A stretch of DNA of 64,000 bases from assembly GCA_023443925.1 (NCBI GenBank), contig JAEZSL010000047.1:1-64000 (forward strand), in the 5' to 3' direction. Shown piece after piece: positions 18,348-27,523 of this stretch (positions are counted from its first letter, which is position 1; each line of letters opens with the position of its first letter). The stretch is from Bacillota bacterium. GTDB taxonomy: Bacteria; Bacillota_A; Clostridia; Lachnospirales; Lachnospiraceae. The notes under the pieces were generated by a model. The model saw nothing but the letters and a program-made list of their open reading frames with translations, had not been told where the DNA came from and did not search any database. Position numbers and translations under genes: made by a program.

Positions 18348-18530
18348 AGGTAATCCTGAATGTTATGGATCGAAATTATAAATTGCATTTAGGTCTGGCA
18401 GAGAGTTTCTATGAATGTTTTCAATAACTGTGTACAGTTTTGATAGGCTGGCAATTGTTCATGTAAACGGAAAGCGCCGGCAGTTGAAACTGTACTGATT
18501 AAAGTAAGATAAAATAAAGGAGTACAGAGT

Positions 18531-19478
18531 ATGAAAGTATTAAATAAATACATACCTAATATTGACCGGATTGAATTTGCCGTCACTTATACCTGCACAA
18601 GCAGATGCCGGCATTGTTCCGTAGGTAACCCCCAATCGGCGGCCCACATTGACACCAAAGCGGCCGTAAATATGGTTAAGGAGTTAGCGGAGCATTTTAC
18701 AGTCAGTTCCTTAATGACTTTCGGAGGTGAGCCGCTGTTATACCCGGAAACTGTTTGTGAAATACATAAAGCAGCGGAGGAGTGCGGCATTGTTAAAAGG
18801 CAGCTTATAACCAACGGCTTTTTTACAAAGGATGAGAATAAGGCGGCGGTAACTGCAGGCAAGCTGCTTGAGAGCGGTGTAAATGATATGCTGCTTTCGG
18901 TGGATAGCTTTCATAGCGAGTATCTGCCTCTTAAGCAGCAGTATAATTTTGCTAAAGCTTTGTGCGACAGGGATTTTAAGCATTTAAGACTTCATCCGGC
19001 CTGGGTGGTAAACCGGGAACACAATAATGAGTACAATGCAGCAACGGAAAAAAGTTTGGATTACTTTAAAGATTTAGACATCCCGGTTTCTAATGGCAAT
19101 AATATATTTCCCGCAGGAAATGCGAAAATATATCTGTCGGAGTTTTATGAAAAAACCGATATACCCATGGACTTTCAGTGCGGACAGGCACCCTATACAA
19201 CAAAACTGGATGAAGTAAAGACTATTTCAGTTAATCCGGAGGGTGAGGTAATGGTATGTCATTTTCCGATAGGAAATATATATAGCAGAAACATTCTGGA
19301 TATTATAAAGGATTATGATCCATTTAAGAATCCTATTATGTTGGCACTTCTGAATCAGGGAATTGCTGGTATCTGCAAACTGGCGGAAGAGAAAGGTATA
19401 ACCGTCGATCCGTCAGATTACTATTCACCCTGTGATTTGTGCCGTACGGTTACCCAAAAATTGGTTCAATTGATATAA
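18531..19478 (+). CDS. radical SAM protein with SPASM-like C-terminus
   Basis: A 315-residue protein with the cluster motif TCTSRCRHC near residues 22-30, which binds the 4Fe-4S centre, and GGEPLLYPE near residue 64. The C-terminal part carries further cysteines (FQCGQAP, VMVCHFPIGN, SPCDLCRT), the layout of SPASM/twitch domains that hold extra iron-sulfur centres in peptide- or carbohydrate-modifying enzymes. AAAGGAGTACAGAGT precedes the start. No precursor-peptide gene was found close by. Superfamily firm, product unknown. Confidence 0.85.
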   Translation: MKVLNKYIPNIDRIEFAVTYTCTSRCRHCSVGNPQSAAHIDTKAAVNMVKELAEHFTVSSLMTFGGEPLLYPETVCEIHKAAEECGIVKRQLITNGFFTKDENKAAVTAGKLLESGVNDMLLSVDSFHSEYLPLKQQYNFAKALCDRDFKHLRLHPAWVVNREHNNEYNAATEKSLDYFKDLDIPVSNGNNIFPAGNAKIYLSEFYEKTDIPMDFQCGQAPYTTKLDEVKTISVNPEGEVMVCHFPIGNIYSRNILDIIKDYDPFKNPIMLALLNQGIAGICKLAEEKGITVDPSDYYSPCDLCRTVTQKLVQLI

Positions 19479-19486
19479 AGATCGAA

Positions 19487-19620
19487 TATTAAGAATGAAT
19501 AAAGCAGGCCGGTGGGTTCAATGATATGCTTCCTTTTAAGTAGACAAGTGAAATAATAAAAACTTGTTACTTAGGAGGAAGCATATCAAATTCCATCGCC
19601 TGCTTATTCAGTATTAATAT
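19487..19620. repeat. large imperfect palindrome, MITE-like
   Basis: Left arm 19487-19550 and right arm 19561-19620 match over about 55-60 bp (roughly 85 percent by eye), for example GATATGCTTCCT with AGGAAGCATATC and TGAATAAAGCAGG with CCTGCTTATTCA. The loop is about 10 nt. It lies between convergent genes and holds no ORF. It may be a folded remnant of an element or a large bidirectional terminator. Confidence 0.65.
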
Positions 19621-19637
19621 CACTTATAGTAACTCTA

Positions 19638-20798
19638 TTATAATATTTTATTTAATACAGGAATTCTCCGAATTATGTAATAGGAGATTGCAAAGCTTAA
19701 CGGCAGCCCCAGCAGACAGGCGGCCATGAACTTAAGAATTGGATGCATCGGTATATTTGTCATAATAATTGAAAGTGTTATTATAATGGGAGCATGGAAC
19801 ATGTAAACCGTAAAAGAACTATCTGAAATGGCTTTAACAAGTCCGGATTGTTTATTGTACTTTTCTCTAAATAGAGCAATTAATCCAATGGACATGGCAA
19901 CGGATATGAAGGATTCCCAAAGGGCATAAGCGGCACTCTGCCAGGTTAAACCGCCTTTATAAAGGTCAAACCCGCCATCTAAAGCTCCGCCGGCTATCAT
20001 TAATACAATCCAGAGCAGAATTCCTGGTAAAATCGCTGCGAACAGCCATTTACGTCCGGTTGAGTAAGGAAGCTTTCCGAACCAGTCATATCGTCCGGCC
20101 TTAATACCAAATGCAAATAAGATAACATATTGGGAGAAAAAACAGAGCTGCATATTTAATATACTGGTATCTATGGGCTGAACTAAACGGATAAGAAAAG
20201 CTGAAGCGGAAATCAATAATATTACTGACAGGATGTCCTTTCGTCCCGGCAGGCCTTTTGCGGCAGGAAGGGGGCGGTTTTTTGTAATACTGCGGTAAGC
20301 AGCATAAACACAGTTAAAGAGCAGCAGTGCAAATGCGAACCAAAGCGGCCCGCTGGAGCCCAGAAAATCGAGAGTTAGGATATAGTAAAGATAATATTTA
20401 AAAAACCCGGGTCTATTCCAGGTGTTGCCGATAAGTATGTATACGATAAAAGGATTGATAACCAGCATATAGATCAGAGTTGGTATACCCAGTCGGATAA
20501 AACGTTCCTTTAAAAATTGTTTTACTCCTTTTTTATCGTAGGATGCCACAACAAAATAGCCTGAAATCAGAAACATAAAGCCCATAAAATAAGCCTGTGT
20601 AAAGGACTGGAATAAACCGAAAAATACCATGGACTCCGCACCGAGAGAAGTAGTATCCATAAAATACCAGCTCCCGATGCCGCTGTAGGTTACCGCCAGG
20701 TGAACCATTACAACCAAACAGATTATTAGCAGACGCAGATTATCAATATAGAAAGATCTGCTTTTTTCATGGTAGGTCTTCACATTGTGTATTGCCAT
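19638..20798 (-). CDS. membrane acyltransferase, family 3
   Basis: The start is ATG 20798 because GAGGAGG lies seven bases before it; an upstream ATG at 20813 lies on that site. The 386-residue protein has the acyltransferase-3 opening (FYIDNLRLLIICLVVMVHLAV) and about ten membrane spans, ending in a basic tail. Such enzymes move acetyl, succinyl or similar groups onto surface sugars, lipids or antibiotics. No biosynthetic neighbour points to the acceptor. Confidence 0.85.
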   Translation of the reverse strand: MAIHNVKTYHEKSRSFYIDNLRLLIICLVVMVHLAVTYSGIGSWYFMDTTSLGAESMVFFGLFQSFTQAYFMGFMFLISGYFVVASYDKKGVKQFLKERFIRLGIPTLIYMLVINPFIVYILIGNTWNRPGFFKYYLYYILTLDFLGSSGPLWFAFALLLFNCVYAAYRSITKNRPLPAAKGLPGRKDILSVILLISASAFLIRLVQPIDTSILNMQLCFFSQYVILFAFGIKAGRYDWFGKLPYSTGRKWLFAAILPGILLWIVLMIAGGALDGGFDLYKGGLTWQSAAYALWESFISVAMSIGLIALFREKYNKQSGLVKAISDSSFTVYMFHAPIIITLSIIMTNIPMHPILKFMAACLLGLPLSFAISYYIIRRIPVLNKIL

Positions 20799-21365
20799 AT
20801 ATAACCTCCTCATTTATTTATAATTGTATAGGTATGTGTGAAACTATAAGTTCCCGTGTAAACCAGACCATGACCGGCAGATAATAAAATGGCCGCAGAA
20901 AGAGATGTGCGGTTCTTGTTTGATATATTTCATAACTTCAATAACCCTCCGGAAAAGTTTTAAGTTCTAAAATTATATTAGCTGTATGGTTTATAGATTC
21001 AATACGGTGTATCTTACCTATTATAATCATATTATTAAGCTGAATAACCAATACCTGGAAACAATCCTGATTATATCATATAGTTCATCACTTGTATATT
21101 ACACATAACCAAGTGAAGTACCTATTTTTCATAGGTTGTCTCAGCAGAAAGATAATAAATAAAAAATTACATAGTTTTTACATACATAGGGTTAAAGAAA
21201 AGAATTCGTATCGTATAATATTTATATCAACATAGAAATCTGTAAAATCTAACATTGAATTCAAGAACCGACGTTTTCTGAATTTAATTTGCAATATTCG
21301 TTATTTCCAGCTATAATTACAAAATATGATGTATGGGAAAAATTCACCTGGAAAGGATGTAGGAC
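20799..21365. other. 567-bp divergent intergenic region
   Basis: It separates the acyltransferase (minus) from the HAD gene (plus). TATAAT at 21214-21219 with a weak -35 (TTAAAG) is a candidate promoter for the latter. No gene or repeat was recognised. Confidence 0.35.
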
Positions 21366-22157
21366 ATGGAAAGGAAAGTAATGTTCTTTGACATTGATGG
21401 AACAATATTGACAGAAGATACTCATATAATTCCCGAGAGTACTGCCGCTGCCATAAAGAAAGCAAGAGAAAAGGGGCATCTGGCTTTTATTAATACCGGC
21501 AGAACTTTTTTTAATGTTGAGAAAGAAATCAGGGATATCGGTTTTGATGGTTTTGTCTGCGGCTGCGGAACCTATATTAACATAGATAATCAGGTAGTAG
21601 AGGCAACGACGATTGAAGAGGCTAACTGTCGGAAAATAATCGATTTATTACGGAAACACAAAATGGATGCCGTATTGGAAGGCCTGGAGGATGTGTTTTT
21701 TGATTCTACTGAAACCGAATCCGACGATATGAAGTGGATCCGGGAGCATTTTACGAACAGAGGCTATGGGCTTGAGAAAAACTGGGATACCGAAGGCCTG
21801 ATTTTTGATAAAATATTTGCAAAAGCCAACAGTGACGCGGATATGGAAGCCTTTAAAACTGAATTAGGGAATGGTTATCAATATATTGACCGGGGAAATA
21901 GTCTTTATGAAATCGTGCCGGAGGGATATTCAAAAGCCAGCGGTATCAAACGGGTGCTGGAACATTATCAGCTGCCCCTTGAAAATGCATTCGTTTTTGG
22001 AGACAGTTCCAATGATCTACCTATGTTTGAGTATGTACCAAACAGCGTTGCAATGGGCAACAGTGATGCCTGTGTTTATGACATAGCAAGTTTTGTCACA
22101 AGAGATATTCATGAAGACGGCATTGCCTATGCAATGAAAGAACTTCAGATTATATAA
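21366..22157 (+). CDS. Cof-type HAD hydrolase
   Basis: This 263-residue phosphatase of the haloacid dehalogenase superfamily has motif I FDIDGTILT (Asp nucleophile near residue 9), INTGRT near residue 40 (motif II Thr), a C2B-type cap in the middle, and motif III/IV GDSSNDLPMFEY near residue 216. Members remove phosphate from sugar phosphates, FMN or similar small molecules. AAAGGATGTAGGAC precedes the start. The exact substrate is not predictable. Confidence 0.9.
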   Translation: MERKVMFFDIDGTILTEDTHIIPESTAAAIKKAREKGHLAFINTGRTFFNVEKEIRDIGFDGFVCGCGTYINIDNQVVEATTIEEANCRKIIDLLRKHKMDAVLEGLEDVFFDSTETESDDMKWIREHFTNRGYGLEKNWDTEGLIFDKIFAKANSDADMEAFKTELGNGYQYIDRGNSLYEIVPEGYSKASGIKRVLEHYQLPLENAFVFGDSSNDLPMFEYVPNSVAMGNSDACVYDIASFVTRDIHEDGIAYAMKELQII

Positions 22158-22324
22158 TATAGGATGATTTTGCTTTGGGTAGGATGGTACTAGCTTTTTC
22201 TAGAACGGTCATACATCGATAAGCTGCATTTTCATTAGAAAACGGTAAGATAAGGCTAATAATTACAAATTGTGGGTTTATTATTAAATATTATCAAAAA
22301 TTCAAAAAATATGAAAAAAATCGG

Positions 22325-22353
22325 TTGACAAAAAGGCCTCCATGAGTTATACT
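22325..22353 (+). promoter_or_regulatory. promoter of tRNA-Gly
   Basis: TTGACA (22325-22330), a 17-bp spacer and TATACT (22348-22353) form a strong promoter about 45 bp before the tRNA. Confidence 0.8.
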
Positions 22354-22405
22354 TTCATATGTGTCTGGGACATACAAAAAGATAAAGAAACAGATACATG
22401 AATAT

Positions 22406-22477
22406 GCGCGAGTGGCTCAGTGGTGGAGTATCGCCTTGCCAAGGCGAGGGTCGCGGGTTCGAATCCCGTCTCGCGCT
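22406..22477 (+). tRNA. tRNA-Gly (anticodon GCC)
   Basis: The cloverleaf closes fully: acceptor GCGCGAG/CTCGCGC, anticodon stem TCGCC/GGCGA around loop TTGCCAA (anticodon GCC), T-arm GCGGG/CCCGT around TTCGAAT, discriminator T. The CCA end is not encoded. It is a single gene with its own promoter and terminator and has an integrase remnant downstream. Confidence 0.97.
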
Positions 22478-22486
22478 TAGTAAAAC

Positions 22487-22522
22487 AAGGATTACAGCGA
22501 TTTGTTGTAATCCTTATTTTTG
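22487..22522 (+). terminator. terminator of tRNA-Gly
   Basis: AAGGATTACA (22487-22496) pairs with TGTAATCCTT (22506-22515), followed by ATTTTTG. Confidence 0.85.
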
Positions 22523-22590
22523 TTTTAGCGACTATTTTTGCTCCCTTGATAATGATTTTGATCGCTTTTGTCCAATTCATGTAAAAACAA

Positions 22591-22803
22591 TTAAGTTTCC
22601 ACCAAGGTAAAGCGATTCGCAACTTCCTCTTTGAACTTATTCCTCTTATGTACATTTGTTTTTCTACATGGATTATCATTTGGAATTTGCCATTGTACGA
22701 CGGTTGATAGTAATGAAGATAGCACAACATGGGTTTTCATTATCGTTCCACATAAGTAAGAACCCGTTTTGCCATCATTATTAGGGAAATAATGTAATGA
22801 CAA
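22591..22803 (-). pseudogene. tyrosine recombinase (integrase) fragment
   Basis: The 70-codon minus-strand frame contains NDGKTGSYLCGTIMKTHVV then LSSLLSTVVQWQIPNDNPC, which reads like the core-binding (SAM-like) domain of phage/Tn916-type integrases, where GxLSxxTIxxxHxxLSSxLxxAVxWxxIxxNPC is usual. The catalytic domain and N-terminus are absent and the frame lacks a good start site. Placed about 115 bp from tRNA-Gly, it looks like what is left of an integrated element. Confidence 0.45.
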
Positions 22804-22924
22804 TCTATAATGATTATTCTATAATAATGGTATCAATTTTGTAAAAACGTAACAATCAGAGAAGTTGAGTTCTTCGCTATTGTTACAAAGGCGAACTACA
22901 GATTATATTAGGTGGTGTATATTA

Positions 22925-23530
22925 ATGAATTTATTAATTATTAGACATGGGCAGTCAGAAGCAGATATATTAAAGGTAATTGAAGGCAGAGCAAACTATG
23001 AATTAACGGATGAAGGAAAAAATCAAGCGCAGTTAATGGCTACATGGGTTGCAGAAAACTTTAATGTAAATAAAATTTTTGCAAGTCCACTAAAAAGAAC
23101 CACTCAAACAGCACAATATTTAAGCCAAAAAATTGGAATAGCAGTTCAGTTTGAAGATGACCTTATGGAATGGCAAAACGGTCTTTTAGCAGGACTTCCC
23201 CGTGAAGAAGCACAAATTAGATATCCTGCGCCACCGATAAAATATCCTCATACAGCAATGTATGAGTGTGAAAGCATGATACAGTTCAGAGCTCGTGCAG
23301 AAAATATTCTTTCAAAAATTATTAATGAAAATCAACCAGACGATTTTATAGCAGTTGTTTCACATGGTGGTATGATAAACATGCTTTTCAGAAGTTTTTT
23401 ACAGTTACCAATTAATGATAATATCTTCCTATCTACCGGAGATACAGGTATACATAAATGGAGCATCGAAAATAATAATCGAAGAATAAATTTCTCTAAT
23501 AGTCAAATACACTTAAACTGTTCCACATAA
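22925..23530 (+). CDS. histidine phosphatase family protein
   Basis: The start is ATG 22925 after AGGTGG; the frame is open further upstream but without a site. The 201-residue protein opens with LLIIRHGQSEAD, the RHG motif of phosphoglycerate-mutase-like phosphatases, with FASPLKRTTQTAQYL near residue 60 and the second catalytic His in VVSHGGMINM near residue 145. It may act on small phosphorylated metabolites (CobC/GpmB-like). The codons are notably AT-rich compared with genes left of the tRNA. Confidence 0.88.
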   Translation: MNLLIIRHGQSEADILKVIEGRANYELTDEGKNQAQLMATWVAENFNVNKIFASPLKRTTQTAQYLSQKIGIAVQFEDDLMEWQNGLLAGLPREEAQIRYPAPPIKYPHTAMYECESMIQFRARAENILSKIINENQPDDFIAVVSHGGMINMLFRSFLQLPINDNIFLSTGDTGIHKWSIENNNRRINFSNSQIHLNCST

Positions 23531-23559
23531 GCATTAGAGTTTATTCGGTTCTAAAAAAT

Positions 23560-23721
23560 ATGTTAAACACAATGAAATTAATAGTGGTAGCCGTTTTTGT
23601 GTACTTAACTATAAATTCTTCACAGACAATGCCATTATCAGTTTGGTTTCTTCCTGTATTTTTAACCTTGATGTTTGGTTCAATCATATTTTTTATTATA
23701 AAATTAGTTAGAGTTAAATAA
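23560..23721 (+). CDS. small hydrophobic ORF, 53 residues
   Basis: From ATG 23560 (or ATG 23572 in frame) a peptide with two membrane segments (LIVVAVFVYLTI and VWFLPVFLTLMFGSIIFFII) and a basic tail is predicted. No strong ribosome binding site precedes either start. It lies just after the histidine phosphatase gene. A real small membrane protein is possible but not proven. Confidence 0.35.
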   Translation: MLNTMKLIVVAVFVYLTINSSQTMPLSVWFLPVFLTLMFGSIIFFIIKLVRVK

Positions 23722-23915
23722 TTACATTTTATTATAAGTCATTACATGCACATAAATCAGAAGTGGATAGAACTCCTTTCTTTCCGTAATTTTAGAATGA
23801 GATTGTGTTTCGAATCGCGCTTCTGCTTAACTGAATTCGTCAGAAGTTTATGGTTTATGATGCTTCAGGAGATTATATTTTTAGTGTTACGGATAGCTAT
23901 GAGTAGGGGGATGAA

Positions 23916-24416
23916 ATGATTTTACAGGGGAATAACATTACAATACAAAAAGTTGATAGAAAAGATATTAATAGTATCTATAATGTTTATATAAATTGTG
24001 AGGATTTTCTATCGTTAGGTCCGGTACCTGTCGCCTCAAAACAAATGATTTTAGATGATTTTAAAATATCAGAAGATGAAGGCGGTATATATTGTGGCAT
24101 ATTCTTTCAAGGGAAAATGATCGGAGTAATAGATTTTGTTTTGAGTGGCTTTGAAGGTATTCCAAGCCATTCATATCTTTCATTACTTATGATTTCTGCA
24201 AATTATCGAAAACAGGGAATTGGTAAGGAGGCTGTTAAACTTGTAGAAGCAGAAATGTTAAAAAACCATAGGATCAAATCAATTTTAGCAGGTGTTCAGA
24301 TTAATAATAAACAAGCTATTACATTTTGGGAGAATATGGGGTATAAAATTGTTAGTGGTCCACAAGTTATGTCAGATACAACGATTACCTTTAAACTTCA
24401 GAAAGATATTAATTAA
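23916..24416 (+). CDS. GNAT-family N-acetyltransferase
   Basis: A 166-residue acetyltransferase with the acetyl-CoA loop SANYRKQGIGKEAVKLVEAE near residue 105 and the C-terminal QAITFWENMGYKI motif near residue 140. AGGGGGATGAA overlaps the start region. It is followed 16 bp later by a second GNAT gene, so they form a pair. Low GC like its neighbours. Substrate unknown. Confidence 0.85.
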   Translation: MILQGNNITIQKVDRKDINSIYNVYINCEDFLSLGPVPVASKQMILDDFKISEDEGGIYCGIFFQGKMIGVIDFVLSGFEGIPSHSYLSLLMISANYRKQGIGKEAVKLVEAEMLKNHRIKSILAGVQINNKQAITFWENMGYKIVSGPQVMSDTTITFKLQKDIN

Positions 24417-24432
24417 CTGCTAGGAGACTGGA

Positions 24433-24996
24433 ATGAAATTAGTAAACGAAAAGCTAACGAATGAACTAATGTTAGAATATAATATAGAAGAGGATACAAT
24501 TGTAAGAAAAACAGAGCGCCTTAAAATTCTATGTTTATGTTTAAAGGATATGGAATTGCTAACAAAAGGTATAGGCGAAGAGGAATTTGAAAAGAGCAAA
24601 GGCTTCACAATAAGTAAACCGAATGAAATTGAAAAAGAATTGGCTAGAGAATTTTATAGCTTAGCATTGAATAATGAAAAGGATAGACTTTGGTTTAGAC
24701 TTTGGAGATTTATCAGTGTGCAAGATAACAAAAAAGTTGGAGGCGTATTATTTAAAGGAGCTCCTAATGAAAATGGAGAGGTAGAAATAGGTTATGGTAT
24801 TGATGATGAGTATCAATGCCAGGGATATGCTACCGAAGCAATTAAAGAAACTATAAAATGGGCACTTGAACAGGAAGGAGTTTTATCTGTTATTGCTGAA
24901 ACTGAAAAAGATAATATTCCTTCACAGAAGGTCTTGCAGAAGATTGGCATGATTAAGTATGCTGAATCAGATACCGCATTTTTATGGAGAATGTAA
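24433..24996 (+). CDS. GNAT-family N-acetyltransferase, RimJ/RimL-like
   Basis: A 187-residue protein whose C-terminal 100 residues match the RimJ/RimL-type GNAT fold: VEIGYGIDDEYQCQGYATEAI near residue 116 and ETEKDNIPSQKVLQKIGM near residue 155. The N-terminal 70 residues are unusual, with a charged MKLVNEKLTNELMLEYNIEED part. TAGGAGACTGGA precedes the start. It is co-oriented with the GNAT gene before it. Confidence 0.83.
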   Translation: MKLVNEKLTNELMLEYNIEEDTIVRKTERLKILCLCLKDMELLTKGIGEEEFEKSKGFTISKPNEIEKELAREFYSLALNNEKDRLWFRLWRFISVQDNKKVGGVLFKGAPNENGEVEIGYGIDDEYQCQGYATEAIKETIKWALEQEGVLSVIAETEKDNIPSQKVLQKIGMIKYAESDTAFLWRM

Positions 24997-25145
24997 TTTA
25001 ATATTATGGTAAAATATATTTCATTTAGTCAATAATTTTTGTTCATAAAAGTTCTATTCGCAATTATGTGTGTATAAAAGGATTGAATGCCACTATCTTT
25101 TACTATTAGTAGGATAGAATAGGGGTAAGGTTTGAATCCTGTTCT

Positions 25146-25189
25146 GAATATATGAAGGATTCTTCGAAGGAAGAATCCTTCATATATTC
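25146..25189. terminator. perfect 20-bp-arm hairpin
   Basis: GAATATATGAAGGATTCTTC (25146-25165) is the exact complement of 25170-25189 around a 4-nt loop. It lacks a long T-run but sits where the GNAT pair should end and before the csp promoter. Confidence 0.6.
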
Positions 25190-25227
25190 AAATTATAATC
25201 ATCGTATATAAAATTGTAAAATATTAG

Positions 25228-25380
25228 TTGACATCAATTGGAATATGTGATATTATCTATTAGTAATCAAAAAATTATCAGAGTTGGCCTATTATACAAG
25301 TCGTTCTTTTAACTGATTTGTGTTCACGCCAGCTTTTTTCATATTTATTTGATGCAAATATTATAGTGGAGGTATCGTAA
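25228..25380 (+). promoter_or_regulatory. csp promoter and long 5' leader
   Basis: TTGACA (25228-25233), 17-bp spacer, TATTAT (25251-25256) is a near-consensus promoter. The transcript would start near 25263, leaving a leader of about 118 nt before the ATG, as usual for cold-shock genes, whose leaders refold with temperature. Confidence 0.75.
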
Positions 25381-25590
25381 ATGTATAACGGTACAGTAAA
25401 ATGGTTTAATGCTCAAAAAGGTTATGGTTTTATTACTAATGAAAATGGCGGAGAAGATATATTTGTACATTACTCTGCAATTTCTTCCAATGGATTTAAG
25501 AGTCTTGAAGAAGGTCAGGCAGTGACTTTTGATATTCAAACAGATCCTAAAAGCAAGAAGACTAGTGCAGCAAATGTTTGCATAGCATAA
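25381..25590 (+). CDS. cold-shock protein, CspA family
   Basis: A 69-residue OB-fold protein that binds single-stranded RNA and DNA. RNP1 KGYGFITNE (about residues 13-21) and RNP2 DIFVHYSAI (about 26-34) are intact, and the N-terminal [12 protein letters not shown] is typical. The length is normal. Its start follows GTGGAGGTATCGTAA. It probably acts as an RNA chaperone. It has its own promoter and terminator. Confidence 0.96.
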   Translation: MYNGTVKWFNAQKGYGFITNENGGEDIFVHYSAISSNGFKSLEEGQAVTFDIQTDPKSKKTSAANVCIA

Positions 25591-25667
25591 ACCGTAATTA
25601 AAACAAATTATTAGATGTACTCTTATTTATATCCATATAAAATTTGTATCTATAATAGTAAGTTTTA

Positions 25668-25698
25668 CAGGGCCGAATTATTCGGCCTTGTTTTTTTT
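25668..25698 (+). terminator. csp terminator
   Basis: CAGGGCCGAA (25668-25677) pairs with TTCGGCCTTG (25681-25690), followed by eight Ts. Confidence 0.92.
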
Positions 25699-25783
25699 AT
25701 GGCATAGGGAAGTTTATTTTTATTGTTTTATGTGTTATGATATACAGAAATTGTCATAAGAAAAAGTTATGGAGGGGTTTATT

Positions 25784-26245
25784 ATGTATCAGTATTTTAA
25801 CGGATTGATTATAAGAGAAGGTTCTGAAGGGCTGTTAGGAAATAAAATAAAGAATCTATATTATGATGCAGGATGGATTTCACCAGATCAACCTAAATGG
25901 CAAGATGAGAAATATGAAATCTGCTTTAAAAATTCAACATGGGTGTATACGGTTTGGGATAAAGAAGATATGATAGCGATGATAAGGGTGGTATCGGATA
26001 GGGTAATGACAGCAACAATACAAGATTTGGTAGTTATTAAAGAATATCAAATGAAAGGTATTGGAAAAAAACTTGTTGAGCTATGTTTGCAGAAACTACC
26101 ACATGGGAATTGGTGGGCGCATACAACACCGGAAAACTACGATTTTTATAGAAATTGCGGATTTCAGCTATCAAATATAGATGATAATGCAACATTAACG
26201 TATATGGGATTTAAAAAAGCAAGAATTGATGGCCATCGTTTATAA
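25784..26245 (+). CDS. GNAT-family N-acetyltransferase
   Basis: ATG 25784 is chosen because GGAGGGG at 25771-25777 precedes it; an ATG at 25769 overlaps that site. The 153-residue protein carries the acetyl-CoA loop VIKEYQMKGIGKKLVEL near residue 85 and ENYDFYRNCGFQL near residue 120. It resembles small YitI/ElaA-like acetyltransferases. Single gene, low GC. Substrate unknown. Confidence 0.85.
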   Translation: MYQYFNGLIIREGSEGLLGNKIKNLYYDAGWISPDQPKWQDEKYEICFKNSTWVYTVWDKEDMIAMIRVVSDRVMTATIQDLVVIKEYQMKGIGKKLVELCLQKLPHGNWWAHTTPENYDFYRNCGFQLSNIDDNATLTYMGFKKARIDGHRL

Positions 26246-26403
26246 ATAAAAATTAACCGTGTGGAACAAAAACACATCATATGAAATTAATATTTCTAAT
26301 CCCATACAGGTATACTATGACTATAATATCAAAACTTACCTTTGTGCTTAATTTAGTTTATATGGAATAGTGTATTTGTATTTAGATGTCGGAGGTATCC
26401 GTA

Positions 26404-27294
26404 ATGCACAATTTTAATTCTTTATATAAACCTATAACTGCTGCACCATTCAGAACCAATAGCTCCTATACTGAAATTATACCATGTAATAGTTTAAAAC
26501 CTTATATAAGATGCTTCTGGGGGACACAGAGACCTATTACTAAAACAAAAAATGATATCGTATCAGAAGAAATCATAATTCCTGATACATGTATGGATAT
26601 TATTTTTGATGTAAATTACTCAAAGAATACGATAAATAGCAGTTTTATAGGAATTAATAATGAAGCTTTCAAAACGGCCGTTCAAAATGAGGAGGAGTTT
26701 ACAACATCCACTTTTGCTATCCGGTTTTATGCGTGGACGGCGGTATTATTCTCAGATGAATCTATGACCGGTGTAAAAAATAAAACTTTTGATACCCAAC
26801 AGCATTATTCTAAGATAAAATCTGCGATAGAACCATTCTTATTTGATAAATCAACCTTAAGTGAGCGGATTGCAGTAACTGAAAAAATTCTTCTAGGCAG
26901 GTTAAATCAAAATCGAATCAATAGTACTTTAGAAACCGCAATATTTCATATACTTAACGGTAAGGGGGTTATGAAAGCAAGCTCTCTGGCTAATGAAATT
27001 TATGTGAGCAGCAGGCAGTTAGAGCGTATATTTAATGAATACATAGGTATTTCCCCGAAACAATTAGCCTCATTAGTTCGTTATCAGAATTTATGGAACG
27101 ATATTTTATTTAGTAAGCATTTTAATGCAGCAGATGCAGTACAGTTGTATGGTTATACAGACCAATCACATTTATTACATGATTTTAAAAAATATCATTC
27201 CGTATTACCAAGTGAAGCAAGACGATATGCACTAGATAAGATGAAACAAAATGATGTCGTAAATTTACAATACAATTATGATATAAAAGAGTAA
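26404..27294 (+). CDS. AraC-family regulator with DUF6597-like N-terminus
   Basis: The start is ATG 26404 after CGGAGGTATCCGT. The 296-residue protein has an N-terminal sensor part (IPCNSLKPYIRCFWGTQRP near residue 25) of the kind found in many AraC proteins and a C-terminal double helix-turn-helix (MKASSLANEIYVSSRQLERIFNEYIG near residue 190, then AADAVQLYGYTDQSHLLHDFKKYHS). The target and ligand are not apparent; no enzyme gene is directly linked. Confidence 0.85.
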   Translation: MHNFNSLYKPITAAPFRTNSSYTEIIPCNSLKPYIRCFWGTQRPITKTKNDIVSEEIIIPDTCMDIIFDVNYSKNTINSSFIGINNEAFKTAVQNEEEFTTSTFAIRFYAWTAVLFSDESMTGVKNKTFDTQQHYSKIKSAIEPFLFDKSTLSERIAVTEKILLGRLNQNRINSTLETAIFHILNGKGVMKASSLANEIYVSSRQLERIFNEYIGISPKQLASLVRYQNLWNDILFSKHFNAADAVQLYGYTDQSHLLHDFKKYHSVLPSEARRYALDKMKQNDVVNLQYNYDIKE

Positions 27295-27314
27295 AATAAT
27301 CATATTAGGAATTA

Positions 27315-27502
27315 GCGCGAATTGCCTCGTGATATGCATACGAATCATCAGAAGGATATCAAAAGAGGTTATCTTCACGATTTCTGCCAGGAAGGCATGG
27401 CGTTAATGTGAAATAAAAGACATTTCATACCCTGATTTAAGCAATGGGAGCTAGTGTGAATAAAGGACATTTCACACCCTGATTTATGCCAAGGGAGCTT
27501 TT
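27315..27502. repeat. mosaic palindromic repeat, copy B
   Basis: Module P3 (GAATTGCCTCGTG..CGAATCAT) at 27317-27348 and P4 at 27352-27374 are followed by the linker with GCCAGGAAGGCATGGC. P1 occurs twice (27406-27430 and about 27453-27477). The order of modules differs from copy A. Confidence 0.7.
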
Positions 27503-27523
27503 ATGTAAATAGGAAGGTGGATT

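Noticed and set aside
23812..23830. TTCGAATCGCGCTT and, at 25130-25145, GGTTTGAATCCTGTTC as possible att copies of the tRNA-Gly 3' end
   Set aside because: Only 13-14 bases match, with gaps or changes in the T-arm, which is similar in all tRNAs; not enough for an attachment site.
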